A stretch of 64,000 nucleotides of DNA from Angiostrongylus vasorum (lineage: Eukaryota > Nematoda > Chromadorea > Rhabditida > Metastrongylidae): the NCBI GenBank assembly GCA_018806985.1, contig JADANN010000459.1:124001-188000 (forward strand), given 5' to 3'. Under the pieces are notes generated by a model that was not told the origin of the DNA, made no database searches, and saw only the letters and a program-made list of their open reading frames with translations. A program made the translations under genes and the position numbers. Below, in pieces: positions 10,430 to 22,057 of the stretch; the stretch's first letter is position 1, and each line of letters begins with the position of its first letter.

Positions 10430-13340
10430 TCCTTCTACCACTCTCTTTTCTTGTGTTCTTATTTCCCTGGTTTGCATCGCCTCTGCATTCAACACTCGAT
10501 ACCCAGACGACAGTCACCTAGAAAAAACTATTCTGTAGGCCAGCAATTGCACTTCTACTGGGAGAGCAATCGCACGATACTCTGTCCAAGGCAAATTTAC
10601 ATTTTGCTGGCTTCCGATCACTTGCCCATTAGGACACATACGATTTCAAGTATCAATCTCTGCAACGCCGTTTGATCCTCTTTCTATATGTGGGCAAAGG
10701 GGCGAATGTCCTTCATGGACCAAATCCTGCTCCTTTACTACTGGTTGGATCACCACTAAGTCTAGACCTTATTTAATAGCTCCCAGCCTTTTGTCGTATC
10801 GTCCTAAAGATGTTTCCTCCTTCAAGTCGCCATCTGCGTGCGATCCGGTTAAGTGGTTAGTACATTTAGTCAAATTCAACTATTTGACAATTCTCTACTG
10901 ATAGTCGAACATCTTTCTATTATCGTTAAAGATTACCTCGATAAGGAAGACTTTATATGTATCGATTATAAAGGTTAGATACGCCGTCCATCATCGTCTG
11001 TATCTGGTACATCACGGTTTTATAAAACCCACTCTTGTCGGCCAACAGCAAAACTTTTTTGTACATACGACAAGCCGATCGCCTTTCTTCTCATCGATCA
11101 CACATATTTTTCATGGACGAATACCAGTCAAAGCCTAGGGTACCGTTATCAAGCCTCACTATGCTTCCCATCCTAGTACCACTGCGTCTATTTTACCTCA
11201 CAATCGTTACAATTCTTCTGCCGTCCTTCTCAGTGACCAAACATCCAACTCTCGATTCCGATGCATCAAGAGAGGATTGTCAATTGATACCACTACAGAA
11301 GTGGAACTTCTGCAAGTCTGCATTTCTGCCTATTTTCTGTCGCTGAGAAACGTTTCCAAGGAAATAGTATTCGTTCCTAATTATCTCATTATGTACGGCT
11401 ATGTGGTCTCCATAAAATCATGGATTTCGGATTCTTTTTTCCTCAGCTGCAGTACGACGCTTACCCAATGTGCGAAACGTTACAATGTGTCTTCTGCTAG
11501 GAGTATGCCTATAGTATGCATGTTGGACCTCGGCGCAGAACAGCTTAACGTCCCTGCTCTTCATTCTTCTTCTTTTTTTATTTCCAACTGCATGCTTCCT
11601 GATCAGAAACTTATTTTCTATCATCAGAATAATTCCCCATGGTATTGTATCCTTACTTTCAAAAGTTTGTCGGCATATTCCAGGTCTCCGATTCTTTACG
11701 AAGAAGTTGCCCCGACGTCGACAAACACTTCGGTCTTATATTAGCCGAAGAAGAGGAAAGACTCACACCTGCAGGACCCTGCTCGGTGTTCTTCCCCTTG
11801 CACGCTTTCTTTCTTACACGAAATAGTGTTCTGAGTTCACATCCTTCAACGCGTTTGAGGAGAAATGTCTCACTACTCAGAGTACCGACATCTGCACCTT
11901 CAACGAGACTACAATGCTCACCTTACAGCCTCTTCAACAGGAGAGCTGCAACATCCTCAAAAGTTTTCACAACACCATCATCGCTTCGTTATCCACCAAA
12001 ATTTAGGACATTCTCTTTCAATGTCACCCGAAAGTGGGATTCTTCTCCCGCGATCATTCGCTAAGGTCAGAATCCGTCTATCGATGTTGGTTAACTGGTA
12101 TCTACACATATAACACATGCGATAATATATCTCCTGACGCTCAAATCAGCGAGTCCTCTCAGTCTGCCAATCGTAATTATGGTTATACCTTTTTCTCCTT
12201 GGGTTGCCGCAGGTTGCTTTGTGACGGTTGCCTGTTTAGTCAGCCCGACTGCCTCTTTCATCGTCATTGTGCGATTCCCACAAGTGACATCATCTACACA
12301 GTTTTTAGATGCCCAGCTTAGGACCTTACCATCGATGCTGAAATCATTCTCTTTCAAGGTTCGTCATCTACGTCCGCCACCTTGACTCTTCGTATAGGAC
12401 TCACTGCGGCCTGGAACTACCTTCGCTGCACTCTCAATAGCACCACCACTCCGCAACTGCCTTTCTTGTCCTCCACTTTTATCCATAACAAAGCTTCGAT
12501 CTCTCTCGTTGAACCCGCTATTAAAGGAAAATTTTCACCCAATGGAGTTGGACAATTACAGTGTGCCACACTACAGCACGCTCGGAACATTCAATGCCAG
12601 TTTGCACCTGAAGCTTGCACATGCAACACCGGATCCCGTGAAGTTTCTTGTCAATGTAGTTCAGGGAACATACAAGATAAAAGTCAATAACCCCAATGCC
12701 TCTTGTACCACAACATTTTATGTTGCCACGACAACATTCGCTATTCGTTCGGACGACTCTAGGATCCGCTATCCAGCCAAATCTCATCGCAGATAATATG
12801 ACGGTAGCTTTTCGCATTTACAACACCTCTTGTACCGTCGAGACTGTGGTGATATTGTGGGCTGCTACAATTGTTTAGCCAGAGCTAAAATAGATTTGCT
12901 CTGCATTACAACCTATGGCGAAACAACAGCTGATATTTTCTATTCGTAAATTATTTCACAGCAAAGTGCACTCCAATAGGTTACCTCAGTAACCTTATTT
13001 TACATCTCAACTACTCCTCTGTTTCAGTTTTTTGCAATGCTTCATGTTCTGGAGGAGTAGTCAGTTTTTCCTGTCCAAGGTCCTCTCATCATCGTTGAAG
13101 AAGACCTCATGCTGCAGCACCAAATCGCCGCCGTGAACTATAGACGAACAGCACCTTTGGACCTACCTTCCCTACCTGATCTTCTAGCTACTCTTAACCT
13201 TCTTCCCTTCTTTAAGAACGGTCCAACCTTTTCAAAGAGTTTCACATTTGCTCTATTTGCCTTGTTGCTCCTTGTTTGTCTCTGTCCCTTTATCCACAAC
13301 TCCTATTTATTCCAATATATTAAGCCGAAATTGTATTAAG
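10430..13340 (+). pseudogene. Envelope-like glycoprotein gene of the BEL/Pao element, decayed
   Basis: Some nematode BEL/Pao elements carry an envelope gene related to bunyaviral (phlebovirus-type) G2 fusion proteins. Here a hydrophobic leader-like segment (FSCVLISLVCIASAF) lies near 10450. The stretch 12382-12690 has a cysteine pattern ending CTCNTGSREVSCQCSSG. A following frame has GCYNCLARAK near 12860, both typical of that G2-like family. A C-terminal membrane segment is at about 13235-13300, with a short tail to 13339. Multiple stops and frameshifts lie between, so no functional glycoprotein is encoded. Family assignment is from motif recall. Confidence 0.65.
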
Positions 13341-13365
13341 TGTTCTTTCTTTTTTGCCGCGGGAG

Positions 13366-13783
13366 TTTCTGTAACTGTACACAGTTTCTGTAATCGTACA
13401 AAAGCGGCATGTTGTGGCCCGCCAGCTAACACATAGCTGACTAGTGTTGCTCGCATCGCTATAATTTTGGTCTAATTGCTAATATTAAATGTTAAATTGC
13501 TTATGACTCATATAACTGTGGTGAAATAGCATTGTATCAGACAAAATTCCTTGTCCTACTCCCATATACAAACTCCTCAAAATAATTGCAAGATATTAGC
13601 TACAAACTCTTCTATGAGAGCTTCAAGCCATTCTCCACTCGCTGATCCACCTCCCTCAGGCTGCTTCCTTCCACCTTGTACCTTATGTTCTCGTTGTGAT
13701 AAATCTATCGTAAACAGTCGTGTCACAGTCACCGCAGCCAACAAGTCACAAGCAAACTCCCAACGTTTGGTAAATCCCAAACA
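13366..13783 (+). repeat. 3' LTR of the BEL/Pao element
   Basis: 418 bp, starting TTTCTGTAACTG directly after the purine run GGGAG and ending CCCAAACA. It is followed by the target duplication AGCCA. It differs from the 5' LTR at roughly one base in eight. Confidence 0.9.
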
Positions 13784-13788
13784 AGCCA

Positions 13789-14262
13789 AGTCAGAAAAAA
13801 AACTGTACACCACCTACTGAGCGCGTGAGCGATGTATTCTGGAATTTAACCGAAACTTACAACGTCCAGCCAGAATGTGCAGCTTAGATCTTCGAAACCT
13901 ACTAAATTTTCGACATCCAGGAAAACGCACACCAATAGCGAAGCACACAAAGGCCGGTGACATACTGACAAGAACAAGTCACACATGTAAGAAAAGCACA
14001 GCGGAGTGGAGACCAAGAGAACGGAAGCGCTCTCGTGGAAGACCAACCAAACGATAAGCCTACGCGTTTGTGGCACGCGAAAGCATCTATTGCTTTCGCA
14101 GACGAAAACGCTTCCAAGAATTCAGAAAGGCCCTCGTCATGTCACTATGTTCGAAGCACACCACAACCAAGAACGTCGACTGCGCGACAGAGACATGAAT
14201 GGAAGTTATGCCGTGGCCCGCGCCACCAGCAATGATGGGCCGTCCAACCATTCACGTATGTA
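13789..14262 (+). pseudogene. RTE-A C-terminal region, downstream of the LTR insertion
   Basis: This is the continuation of the RTE-A protein. The open frame at 13875-14057 carries SLDLRNLLNF followed by AEWRPRERKRSRGRPTKR, the conserved RTE C-terminal signature (WRPR..RPRGRP.TRW). The last part, ending in HEWKLCRGP, matches the usual RTE terminal segment. It starts immediately after the target-site duplication AGCCA (13784-13788). Frameshifts occur near 14055. The mirror copy is at 35644-36117. Confidence 0.8.
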
Positions 14263-15051
14263 ATGAACCAGGTGAGCAAATGAGAACTCGAACCGTATAT
14301 TTCGAACTAGCTAGGAACTACTCTGCGTAAAGGACAAATTTGTTGCTATGATACGACCGTTATGATTCTGGACACACAGGAACCCAACTCTTCAGTGATG
14401 GGACTCCACCCTATAATATGAACCGAGACGCAAACATAATGTGAAACGAACTGCTTTCCTCTACAAAGCCATCAGCGTAATTTCAGCACAAAAAAAAAGA
14501 AACGAAATTGGACGCATATCCCTAGTAGCGAGTGAGTTACAGAGAAACTATATCAAACCCAAACACTGAAAAACACTAAACTATTCTGAGTTATAGAATG
14601 CTTGATAAACGATAACATATCGAAAAAAAACGTGCCGAATTTTGCCACCAATATTTTAAACTGAACTTATTTTTATTGACAGCACCAGCAGATAAAAGTG
14701 AAATTCACAAGGGAAATTCGAGAAAAAAAAAACCACAGTCCCGATATCGGCACATAGGAACAGCTTGGGCTAAATCATTTACGTAAGACACCTCACATGG
14801 AGCTTTACAGATAAAAGTATCTTGAAATTTTTGACGTATCTTAATATTACTGCCTTAAAAAAGTCGCAGCGATAGAATGGAATGTTGCTTAGTAAACACT
14901 GAAACTGCAAACTTTCAAATATCAGTCGACATTGGAAAGAAATTGGAAACACCTGCCTATTGGAAGCGCATATTGAAATGATCAATTGAGAAGTAATCTT
15001 TTTGACATTAACCGTACTTTACAATTGACTATCATTGATATACCATAACAT
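14263..15051. other. No gene or repeat recognised
   Basis: AT-rich sequence with homopolymer A runs and no frame with recognisable domains. It is mirrored at 34857-35643. Confidence 0.5.
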
Positions 15052-15311
15052 CAATAATAAGGGGAGATAGAGCTTTCTGCGTCGATCAACCCCTGACGGA
15101 CACGTTGTGCATTCGACTTCACCGAGCATCGTTGACGACAACTTCTTGCACATCTGGCTTCAAAATGACTCGCGGTGGCCGAACGATGTATGGAGCCAGT
15201 GCTGCTATCCTTCCGGACAGGTCCGGTACCAATTTGCACACCCCGTAGGGATGAAGGCTTCACGAGCCTGTGGCATGGGGTCGAACCCATGTGTATTGCA
15301 CGGCACCTCTT
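15052..15311 (-). mobile_element. SINE copy, 5' truncated
   Basis: The copy reads on the minus strand from AGGTGCCGTGCAATACACAT, with a B-box-like GGTTCGACCCC, to a tail ending near CTCCCC. It shares CGGACCTGTCC, GATAGCAGCAC and the TTGATCGACGC tail block with copies at 53087 and 61428. The A-box head is absent. It is mirrored at 34598-34856. Confidence 0.75.
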
Positions 15312-15677
15312 AAGAACTTTATATAATATAAATGAAAGCCTTTAAAGGTTAATGAACATATTTCTCTTAAGCCCGTATGCAAACACGATATTGATTACAT
15401 AAGATGAAGACCGGATTTTGGTAAAGACTGGGACGTAAACCATATTAAGCTTGCAGTTGCGATGAAGTAAAACTTTTTGCTCGAAGGCATGAAAATCGCC
15501 CTGTTGGATTTTTCCACACATGACTAGGCTTTAAAGGAAAAAAAAACAACTTAAAGACAAAATAGAATTTCTAAAATCAATTGGGTAACCAAACACAATT
15601 TTATCCACCACAAAGAGAAAGGCAAAGTAGAACAGTATATGCACCACTTGTCACTGTTGAGTTTGAGCACACACCTT
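15312..15677. other. 366-bp segment present only in the left arm
   Basis: The right arm joins the equivalents of 15311 and 15678 directly. The junction has CTT at both breakpoints. The segment has no transposon ends or target duplication that I can see, so a deletion from the right arm is more likely than an insertion on the left. Confidence 0.85.
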
Positions 15678-17378
15678 CTTCCTTTCTTTTCCCGTATTCG
15701 ACTGTTCCACTCGTATCTCTTTAAAATTCTTCAGAAACACGTTGCAATGCCTAAACACTGTCAACGTAGAAAATTCCACACAGTTCAAGTAAAACATAAA
15801 ACTTGGACGGCATTTCAAATCCCAGACTTTTACACCGGAAACACATGGGAACAGTTTCAATGACAAGTTAATTAAGCACTTAGAATAGCTTTGTAGAGGT
15901 AAAATGCACATCATTTTTGAGCCTTTTCATGCGTAACTAACACGGAAAGAAAACACAAGTGTTTAGCCCAAATTATTGGCTCGTTCATGATGGAGAACAC
16001 GCCTCTTAACGAACAGGGAAAAAAAGCGAGCAGATAAACAAGAAAGACACTGGCCAAACAAACAATCGTATGTTACACGTAATCACGATATACGATAACA
16101 CAGTATAACGCTGAAGATCTAAAATACGTGGTATCACCTTATCGACAGTGCGTATGCCTTGTATCAAAACAACACAGTGAACAGATACGCACCCAAGCCT
16201 CTGTCAATCAGGTAGGTAACCTGCACACAACTTATCCATCTACATGATAACACGGCAAAAAAAGGATCCACACAAAACGAAGCTGAGGGCGACCGTCGTT
16301 CCAAAGAATTTCAAGAGCAAACCTCGTAACTAATGACGGGTCTGTGTGTTAAACGCAACAGTCTTCATGAAGATCTTTCCATCGCTCATGTCAAAGAGTT
16401 TAGACGATACTCAATCCACATACATCTAGCATACTAGCATTTGGATACTATCTTGTAACGCGAATTAGTACTATCAGGTACTATTACTACGCACGAAGCA
16501 GATCAGATTTGTGGTGATGAAGTGTCATCAAAGCGTCCAAATAGTTAAGTCTCCGCGGGCGCCTTGCTATATTACAGCAAAAGCGTATGAAAACAAGTAC
16601 CGCATGGAGCAACCATGTCGGTGATTTCAAGGAGTACGTTTCACAAACACAATTCCGCTACAAAAATATTGATAGCCGGTACTGAATCACAATATGTTCA
16701 CATTCTTCCGGCGAAAAAGAGCCTAATACACCTCCATAATGTGATAGCAGGCTAAACCCTTCCAAATGAAGTGTATTCAAGCAATTTTGTCATTCTGTAA
16801 AATGAATGTATAGGATCCGACTCACCTTAGTACACGTGGCGTTTGTGTACTCCAATATTTAGAAAACCAACTCTTGGTTCTCATTCATTTATTCCAGTAA
16901 GGGACATCTGTGGTCGCATAACGTTGCAGAAAGATATAAACCAATCCTGCGAAGTGAAAAGCATTAACTCCACATTTGAAGCTACATATTTACATATTTG
17001 ATGCAATCTCTACATCACTTTGATGTCCTTAATAAACAGAATCTGCTACTTGAGAACGTGCCACGGATCGAAACCCCCTCATGGAAGAGACATACGTATA
17101 TAAGAGATTTAAACTGTGTGGATTGAAGTAGCACATTACAGACCACCTCAATATGGAGAACAAAGAAGGAGTGAGTGCCCCCTGGTTAATAACCAAGCTT
17201 TTTTCCAGTATGTCAATCGATAGAGGGCAGTTTCATGGTAAAAATGTCAAAATTATTTACTCAACTAGAGACGCTTATAAAGCCAACAGAGTACTCAATT
17301 GATATGGAAGCCCTAAGCATAAACTGTATTTGCTTTATAAAGAAGAAAACGTCTAAACGAATGCAATTTGTACTTTAC
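15678..17378. other. No gene recognised
   Basis: About 1.7 kb without convincing coding frames or known repeats; open frames (for example 15651-15914 minus) lack domain similarity that I recognise. The 3' part (to 17378) is presumably intron or flank of the exon at 17379. It is mirrored in the right arm. Confidence 0.45.
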
Positions 17379-17594
17379 CTGTGTACTATTTTTTCCTGAA
17401 ACATTTGGAATGGACAATCGTTCAGCACTGAATTCTTCTCGTTCCTCTGCAGCTAGCTCCTTCTGGGTCATTTCAGCCCATGGTTCCACCATTACAGACA
17501 AGTACAAGTTTCCCAACGCCTTCACATCTAAATCGAGAATGTTATCGGATACGTCTGCCCAATATGTGATGGTCGTGCAACAATCGTTTTGCAC
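17379..17594 (-). CDS. Possible cellular exon, left-arm version without the 57-bp intron-like segment
   Basis: A minus-strand frame reads VQNDCCTTITYWADVSD, then LGNLYLSVMVEPWAEMTQ and EREEFSAERLSIPNVSGKN, ending STQ at a good donor site (ACACAG|GTAAAG, boundary 17379/17378). Composition looks like an ordinary soluble protein. I do not recognise the family. No start codon is required here, and upstream exons are not found; the repeated segment F lies just upstream. In the right arm the same exon is interrupted after codon SV by 57 bases with GT..AG ends. Both copies may be gene fragments. Confidence 0.45.
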
Positions 17595-17639
17595 AATCTT
17601 ATGGGTTACTCATTCTACTTAAAAACGGCTTTGATGAAA

Positions 17640-18660
17640 GGAATTCCACCAGTAACTAAGCAGCTGAGTCATATCAGAATGTCTGACTAATACGATAAGA
17701 TGAAGAACTGACGTCCATCTCTCTCTCTCTTTTCAAGCCTTGAAAGACGAACTGAAACTACATTCGATAATAAAAAGACGACTAGAAGTACGAACAAATG
17801 ACATCGGTTTTCGGGAAATAAGACGACGAAAATGTACGACGATTTCAATCTTGCGATCTCCAAATGTGCGGTGGAAATGCATTTAGTCACAATCGCCTCC
17901 TACTAAACGAAGACTTATGCCTCACGATCAGATCACCTCGTGAACAGACGACATCTACGAGATGAGCAAATTCCAAAAAAAACTTCAAACAGCTGAAAAT
18001 GTGCAGCAGCATTATGGATGCGAACGGAATCGGACCACCGCCACTCGTGCGCGGTTGCGTTGCGGTTGCATTGCGGTGGAATTTCGTCGTTTATAATGGT
18101 CTAGTCAAACTAGTTCGCAATACGGCGCTCTGGATGCAAGGATAGCATGAGGGGGATGTACGCTTTGACTTTGCGCAGTGGCGATAACGTGACCAATGAG
18201 GCTTTGCCGAGGTGCGTTTATTGCTGGTTGAAAACTTTTTCCCAATTGCCCGCGGTTGCCCCTGAAACACGGGAGTGACACGCAATTTTTGAACGCCTCG
18301 AGGAGGCTGCAATCGCGTTGGGTGTCCCAGGTCCCCGAGGGTTCCTCCAGTATGGATACATCGCCGAAGTGCCGCAGAGCCGTGACGTGGACGCCAGCCT
18401 CCAGGTTGACCCACTGAGCTCATTGGTAATATGGTGGCCCAAGAAAATGTCCATAAAACAGCGGATATTGTTGGACTTTCAATAGTGTGCGTGCCATGAA
18501 TTTTCTGCCAGCCATGGTCTTTTACAGACCACGTGGCCTGAGCGAAAACAATTACGTAAAACAGAGTGTTAGAGAATGTATCACCGAGGACAATACCTAC
18601 TTAGCATAAAAAACGTATGCTAACATGAAATGCTACGGATCTTCCTCATATAAGGGATCC
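17640..18660 (+). repeat. Segment F: repeat adjoining the RTE-B 5' end
   Basis: About 1 kb also found at 31556-32600 (mirror) and, more diverged, at 25534-26758. In all three it directly adjoins the RTE-B 5' region. It has (CT)n near 17722, a GC-rich block at 18030-18420 and no protein that I recognise, although its minus frames are open (18091-18454). It may be part of the RTE-B 5' region or an older segment duplicated with it. Confidence 0.7.
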
Positions 18661-19235
18661 CAATAGCCGGTTAGTCTCGAGGCTACGTGACGCGTCTCCA
18701 GGTGGCGGATAGGAGGTTAATCGCGGACCAAAAGCGACCTTTTGCTTCCCTGAGACGCAGGTGGGTCCAGGGGATGGACGCCCTGTTTCTGCTTAGCAGA
18801 TTTGGCACATACTTTCTGTATTTACGAGGCGTATTCATGCATGCGTGTGTGGGTGCGTTCTAGTTTATGCGGATTGTATTCTACGAGTCAATTCGGGCAA
18901 AAGCCTGCAATCAAATGACGGGGAAATATATGGGAGGCGGTTAGGAGTCGCCTCCAACAAATAAGCTCCATGTCCACTCTGGGAAAGCCTGGCAGGCGGC
19001 TACCCGTTAGTAGTACCTAGCCCCCCCACGTCCAGAGCCTAGCAAGCTATACGTGGGTAACAAAAAAGCTAAAAACAGTAAAAGAAACGGGCCTCATTCC
19101 CCTGACCCCGAAAGAGCCTCCACTCGGCAGCGTTGGGTAGGACGAGTGCGGAGAGGCTGCTAAAATCTCAGGGCCAATGGAAGCTGCCTGGATCACGAAG
19201 AACTAAGGTGACGATCTGTACCTACTAATGCACGT

Positions 19236-20060
19236 ACACTTGCATCCGAGTTTTCGATAGAAGACTTCCTCATGCAAGCTAGAAGGATAAGGTACGACGT
19301 CATCGGCCTTGCCGAGACGAGAAGACGCCACTCTTTCTACACCGTCTATGATACCGGAGAAGAACTGTTCCTCGGAACATGCGACAGTAGAGGAGTCGAT
19401 GGCGTCGGCGTTCTCGTCAACACGAATTTGTCCATGAACATTGATTCATTCGAACAACTAACAACCCGAATCGGATGTTTGCGATTAAGGAGATGTGGAT
19501 CAATACCAGCTTTGACAATCTTCGTCGCTTACACGCCGACATCAAACTATGACGAAGAAGAAGTCGAAGCATTCTATATGAACTTGGAGAAGTTCTACAG
19601 AGAAGACCACACATTCTTCAAGGTCATCATTGGAGATTTCAACGTTAAGATTGGACCAAGAAGAACGGCTGACGAACGTCACATTAGGACCCACGGATTA
19701 GAATGCAACGAACAGGGTGAGCGGCTGTCTGAGTTTATCATGGCGACCAAGACAAGTCCATGGTAACTCACAATTCTAGAAGCCCCACCCTCAGCGCTGG
19801 ACGTGGGAGTCTCCCAATGGAGAGTACCATAAAGAAATAGACCATATTATAGTAAATAGAAGGTTTTGCCTAACCGATGTCGCTGTTGTCCCAAAAATTC
19901 TACACGGGATCAGACCACCGTCTCTTTCGTGCAAGATTCTATTCATCGCGCAAAGGAGAAAAAAGCCGCTAAATTCAAAAACCGAAGTCCCAGAACCATC
20001 GCAAACTGGGACTTATTCAATTCACTAGTCGGCTGTTGAGAAGATGCCGTTGTCGATAAC
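19236..20060 (+). pseudogene. RTE-B endonuclease, left copy
   Basis: The main frame (19272-19766) reads [15 protein letters not shown] (the catalytic Glu motif), [12 protein letters not shown] and [10 protein letters not shown] (the GDFN motif). It stops after ATKTSPW because of a frameshift. The continuation in other frames includes EIDHI-like sequence near 19840 and GSDHRLFRARF near 19905 (the SDH motif). The N-terminal part is frameshifted relative to the right arm, which keeps a longer frame (30452-31372). Role: nicking target DNA for target-primed reverse transcription. Confidence 0.85.
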
Positions 20061-20099
20061 ATCGACGAAGAATACGATCGGCTCATTCAACATCTTCAC

Positions 20100-22051
20100 G
20101 TTAGCGCTATGAAAGCTGAGAGTTCGAAAGTCACGAAGAAACGTTTGTCTCTAGAAACATTCGAGCTAATACGCCAACGTGGAATCGCAAGAGCTGCAGG
20201 CAACCGCGAACTAACGTCCGAACTTGCAAAACACTGCAAACAGGCGATAAAAAGGTCTTAAAGAGAGAAGAGCAGCAGTAATGGTCGAAGCTGCAGAGGC
20301 TGGGAAAAGCATTCGCAAAGCTCACTGAAGCTTCGCCAATTACAAGACCAAAATAATTGCACTCCGGCGCTCAGACGGAACAGTTACAGCGTCCAGAAAG
20401 GCAATGGAGAAAATCATTCACGGATACTACTCTGATCTCTTCGATAGCCACGTCCATCTTCCGTCATATGAAATAAAGGAGGATGGATATGTTGTAGCAC
20501 CGGTCCTCCCTTCCGAAATCCCACATGCCATTTCGTCGGTGAAAAATCGAACAGCACCAGGTCCGGACAGGATAAGATCAGAACACCTGAAGAACCTTCC
20601 GCCAGTCCTCGTAAACACACTGGCTCGACTCTTCACACGTTACCCTGTCTGAATGAAAGGTCCCTACTCAATGGAAGACCAGCAAGACCGCGTTATTGTT
20701 CAAGAAGGTTGACCTACACGATATCGGCAACAATCGCCCAATCTGCTTGCTGTCTGTCGTCTACAAACTCTTCACTCGAGTCATCCTAAACCGGTATTGA
20801 CAGAACAATGGACGAAGGGCAGCCATCTGGCAAAGCAGGGTTTCGAAAAGCATTTATTACGATGGACCACATCCACACAATAACAAGGCTCATTGAAATA
20901 TCGTAAGAGTACAAAAAGACCGGCCTGTCTCACTTTCATCGATTTACAGAAGGCCTTTGATCCAGTCGAGATAGAAGCAGTCATGGAAGTCCTTGATAAT
21001 CAAGGAATCCCTACTCAGTATATAAAGATTCTTCGTAAGCTGTACAAAAATTTCGCAACCAAGATATCACAATTCTACAATGATATTAGCATTGACGTCA
21101 AAAGAGGAGTTAGGCAAGACGATGCCATCTCGCCAAAATTATTTACGGCCATCCTCCAGTACGTCATGCGAACATTAGAGTGGGGTAATATGGGGAGTGA
21201 AAATCGATGGTCGGCAGTTATACCATCTCCGCATTGTTGACGATATCGTTCTTATAAAACCAAACGTTAGCCAGGCGGGACGAGTTTTTGCCGACTTCGA
21301 TAATACCTGTAGAAAGATTGGTCTTCGAGTAAATCTCAAATAAACGGTGTGCATGAGGAACGGGTTCGCCCATCATTCATGCTCAACGGATTGAATGTCT
21401 CCGAATGCTCCAGTTATGTCCATCTATGTCGAGAAATGAGCACGAGGAACGACTTAGCTCCAAAGTTGAGCAAAAGAAAACGAGCGGTTTGGGGAATTTT
21501 CAAGAGCATCGAGGATGTAGTGAAGAGAACAAAGAACACTCGACTCAATCCGTGCCCACCTTTTCGACTCAACGGTACTTCCTGCCCTAAGGTATGCGTC
21601 AGAAACCTGGTCGCTGCGTAAGCAGGATGAAAGATCACTCAGCGTTATCGAACGCGCAGTCGAAAGGACGATGCTAGGAGTATCGTGTTCCACACAAGTA
21701 AAGGATCGGATCCGAAGCTCCGACCTGCGTCAACGATCAAAAATCAAAGATGCCGTTCTGTACGCCAAACAGTCGAGGATAAGGTGGGCCGGACACGTAA
21801 TGCGTATGAATTACAACCGATGGACAAGAGCCGTTAGTGACTGGATTCCTCGGGATGTTAAACGCACTGCAGGAAGACCGCCGACTCGATGGTCAGAGTT
21901 CTTCACGAAAAGCCTAGAAGAAAGATATGATGCTCTACGAGTCTCTAGAGCGAACAGACCGCTGGGCTACTCTTGCACGCGACAGGGAAAAATGGAAGAC
22001 TTACTGGCCCCCCCGCTCGAGTCACTCGACGATCTAAGGGACTACGGGTGA
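20100..22051 (+). pseudogene. RTE-B reverse transcriptase and C-terminal region, left copy
   Basis: Pieces in order: a coiled segment (ESSKVTKKRLSLETFELIRQ near 20110), NRTAPGPDRIRSEHLKN (20404-20652), LTFIDLQKAFDPVE (20893-21240, first catalytic Asp), VKRGVRQDDAISPKLF, and VDDIVL near 21238, where F/YADD has become IVDD. SSYVHLCREMS and RRIRWAGHV-type sequence follow. The last frame (21671-22051) carries RIRWAGHVMRMN and GRPPTRWSEFF, the RTE C-terminal hallmark. At least five frame breaks are present. The mirror copy is at 28168-30120. Confidence 0.88.
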
Positions 22052-22057
22052 TACAGG

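Larger units (their letters stand above)
3901..13788 (+). mobile_element. BEL/Pao-type LTR retrotransposon with env-like gene, internally rearranged
   Basis: The element has two directly oriented LTRs (3906-4324, 13366-13783) flanked by target duplications AACCA (3901-3905) and AGCCA (13784-13788). The primer-binding site is at 4327 and a purine run GGGAG precedes the 3' LTR. BEL/Pao identity rests on the gag, zinc-knuckle, RT, RNase H and integrase motifs given below. Oddly, the gag-protease-RT N-terminal block (about 4355-7095) lies on the minus strand, while the rest of RT, RNase H, integrase and env lie on the plus strand. My hand alignment of the LTRs gives about 55 differences in 419 bp (about 13%), so the insertion is old. 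Confidence 0.92.
638..14262 (+). mobile_element. RTE-A: RTE-clade non-LTR retrotransposon, split by a BEL/Pao insertion
   Basis: The element begins with the repeated heptamer-like end TACTTGGATACTTGGATG, also seen at the outer end of another copy near 55970. It continues through a 5' region, a decayed endonuclease (1300-2720) and a decayed reverse transcriptase (2940-3900). It then resumes after the LTR element at 13789 and ends near 14262. Joining the two flanks at the 5-bp target duplication gives an uninterrupted frame with the family motif AETWDDTST, so the split is certain by sequence. Internal deletions, frameshifts and stops make it non-autonomous. Confidence 0.85.

Noticed and set aside
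11035..11744. Separate small genes in the 103- and 155-codon frames
   Set aside because: They are fragments between integrase and the envelope-like motifs of the same element and have no independent start or domain.
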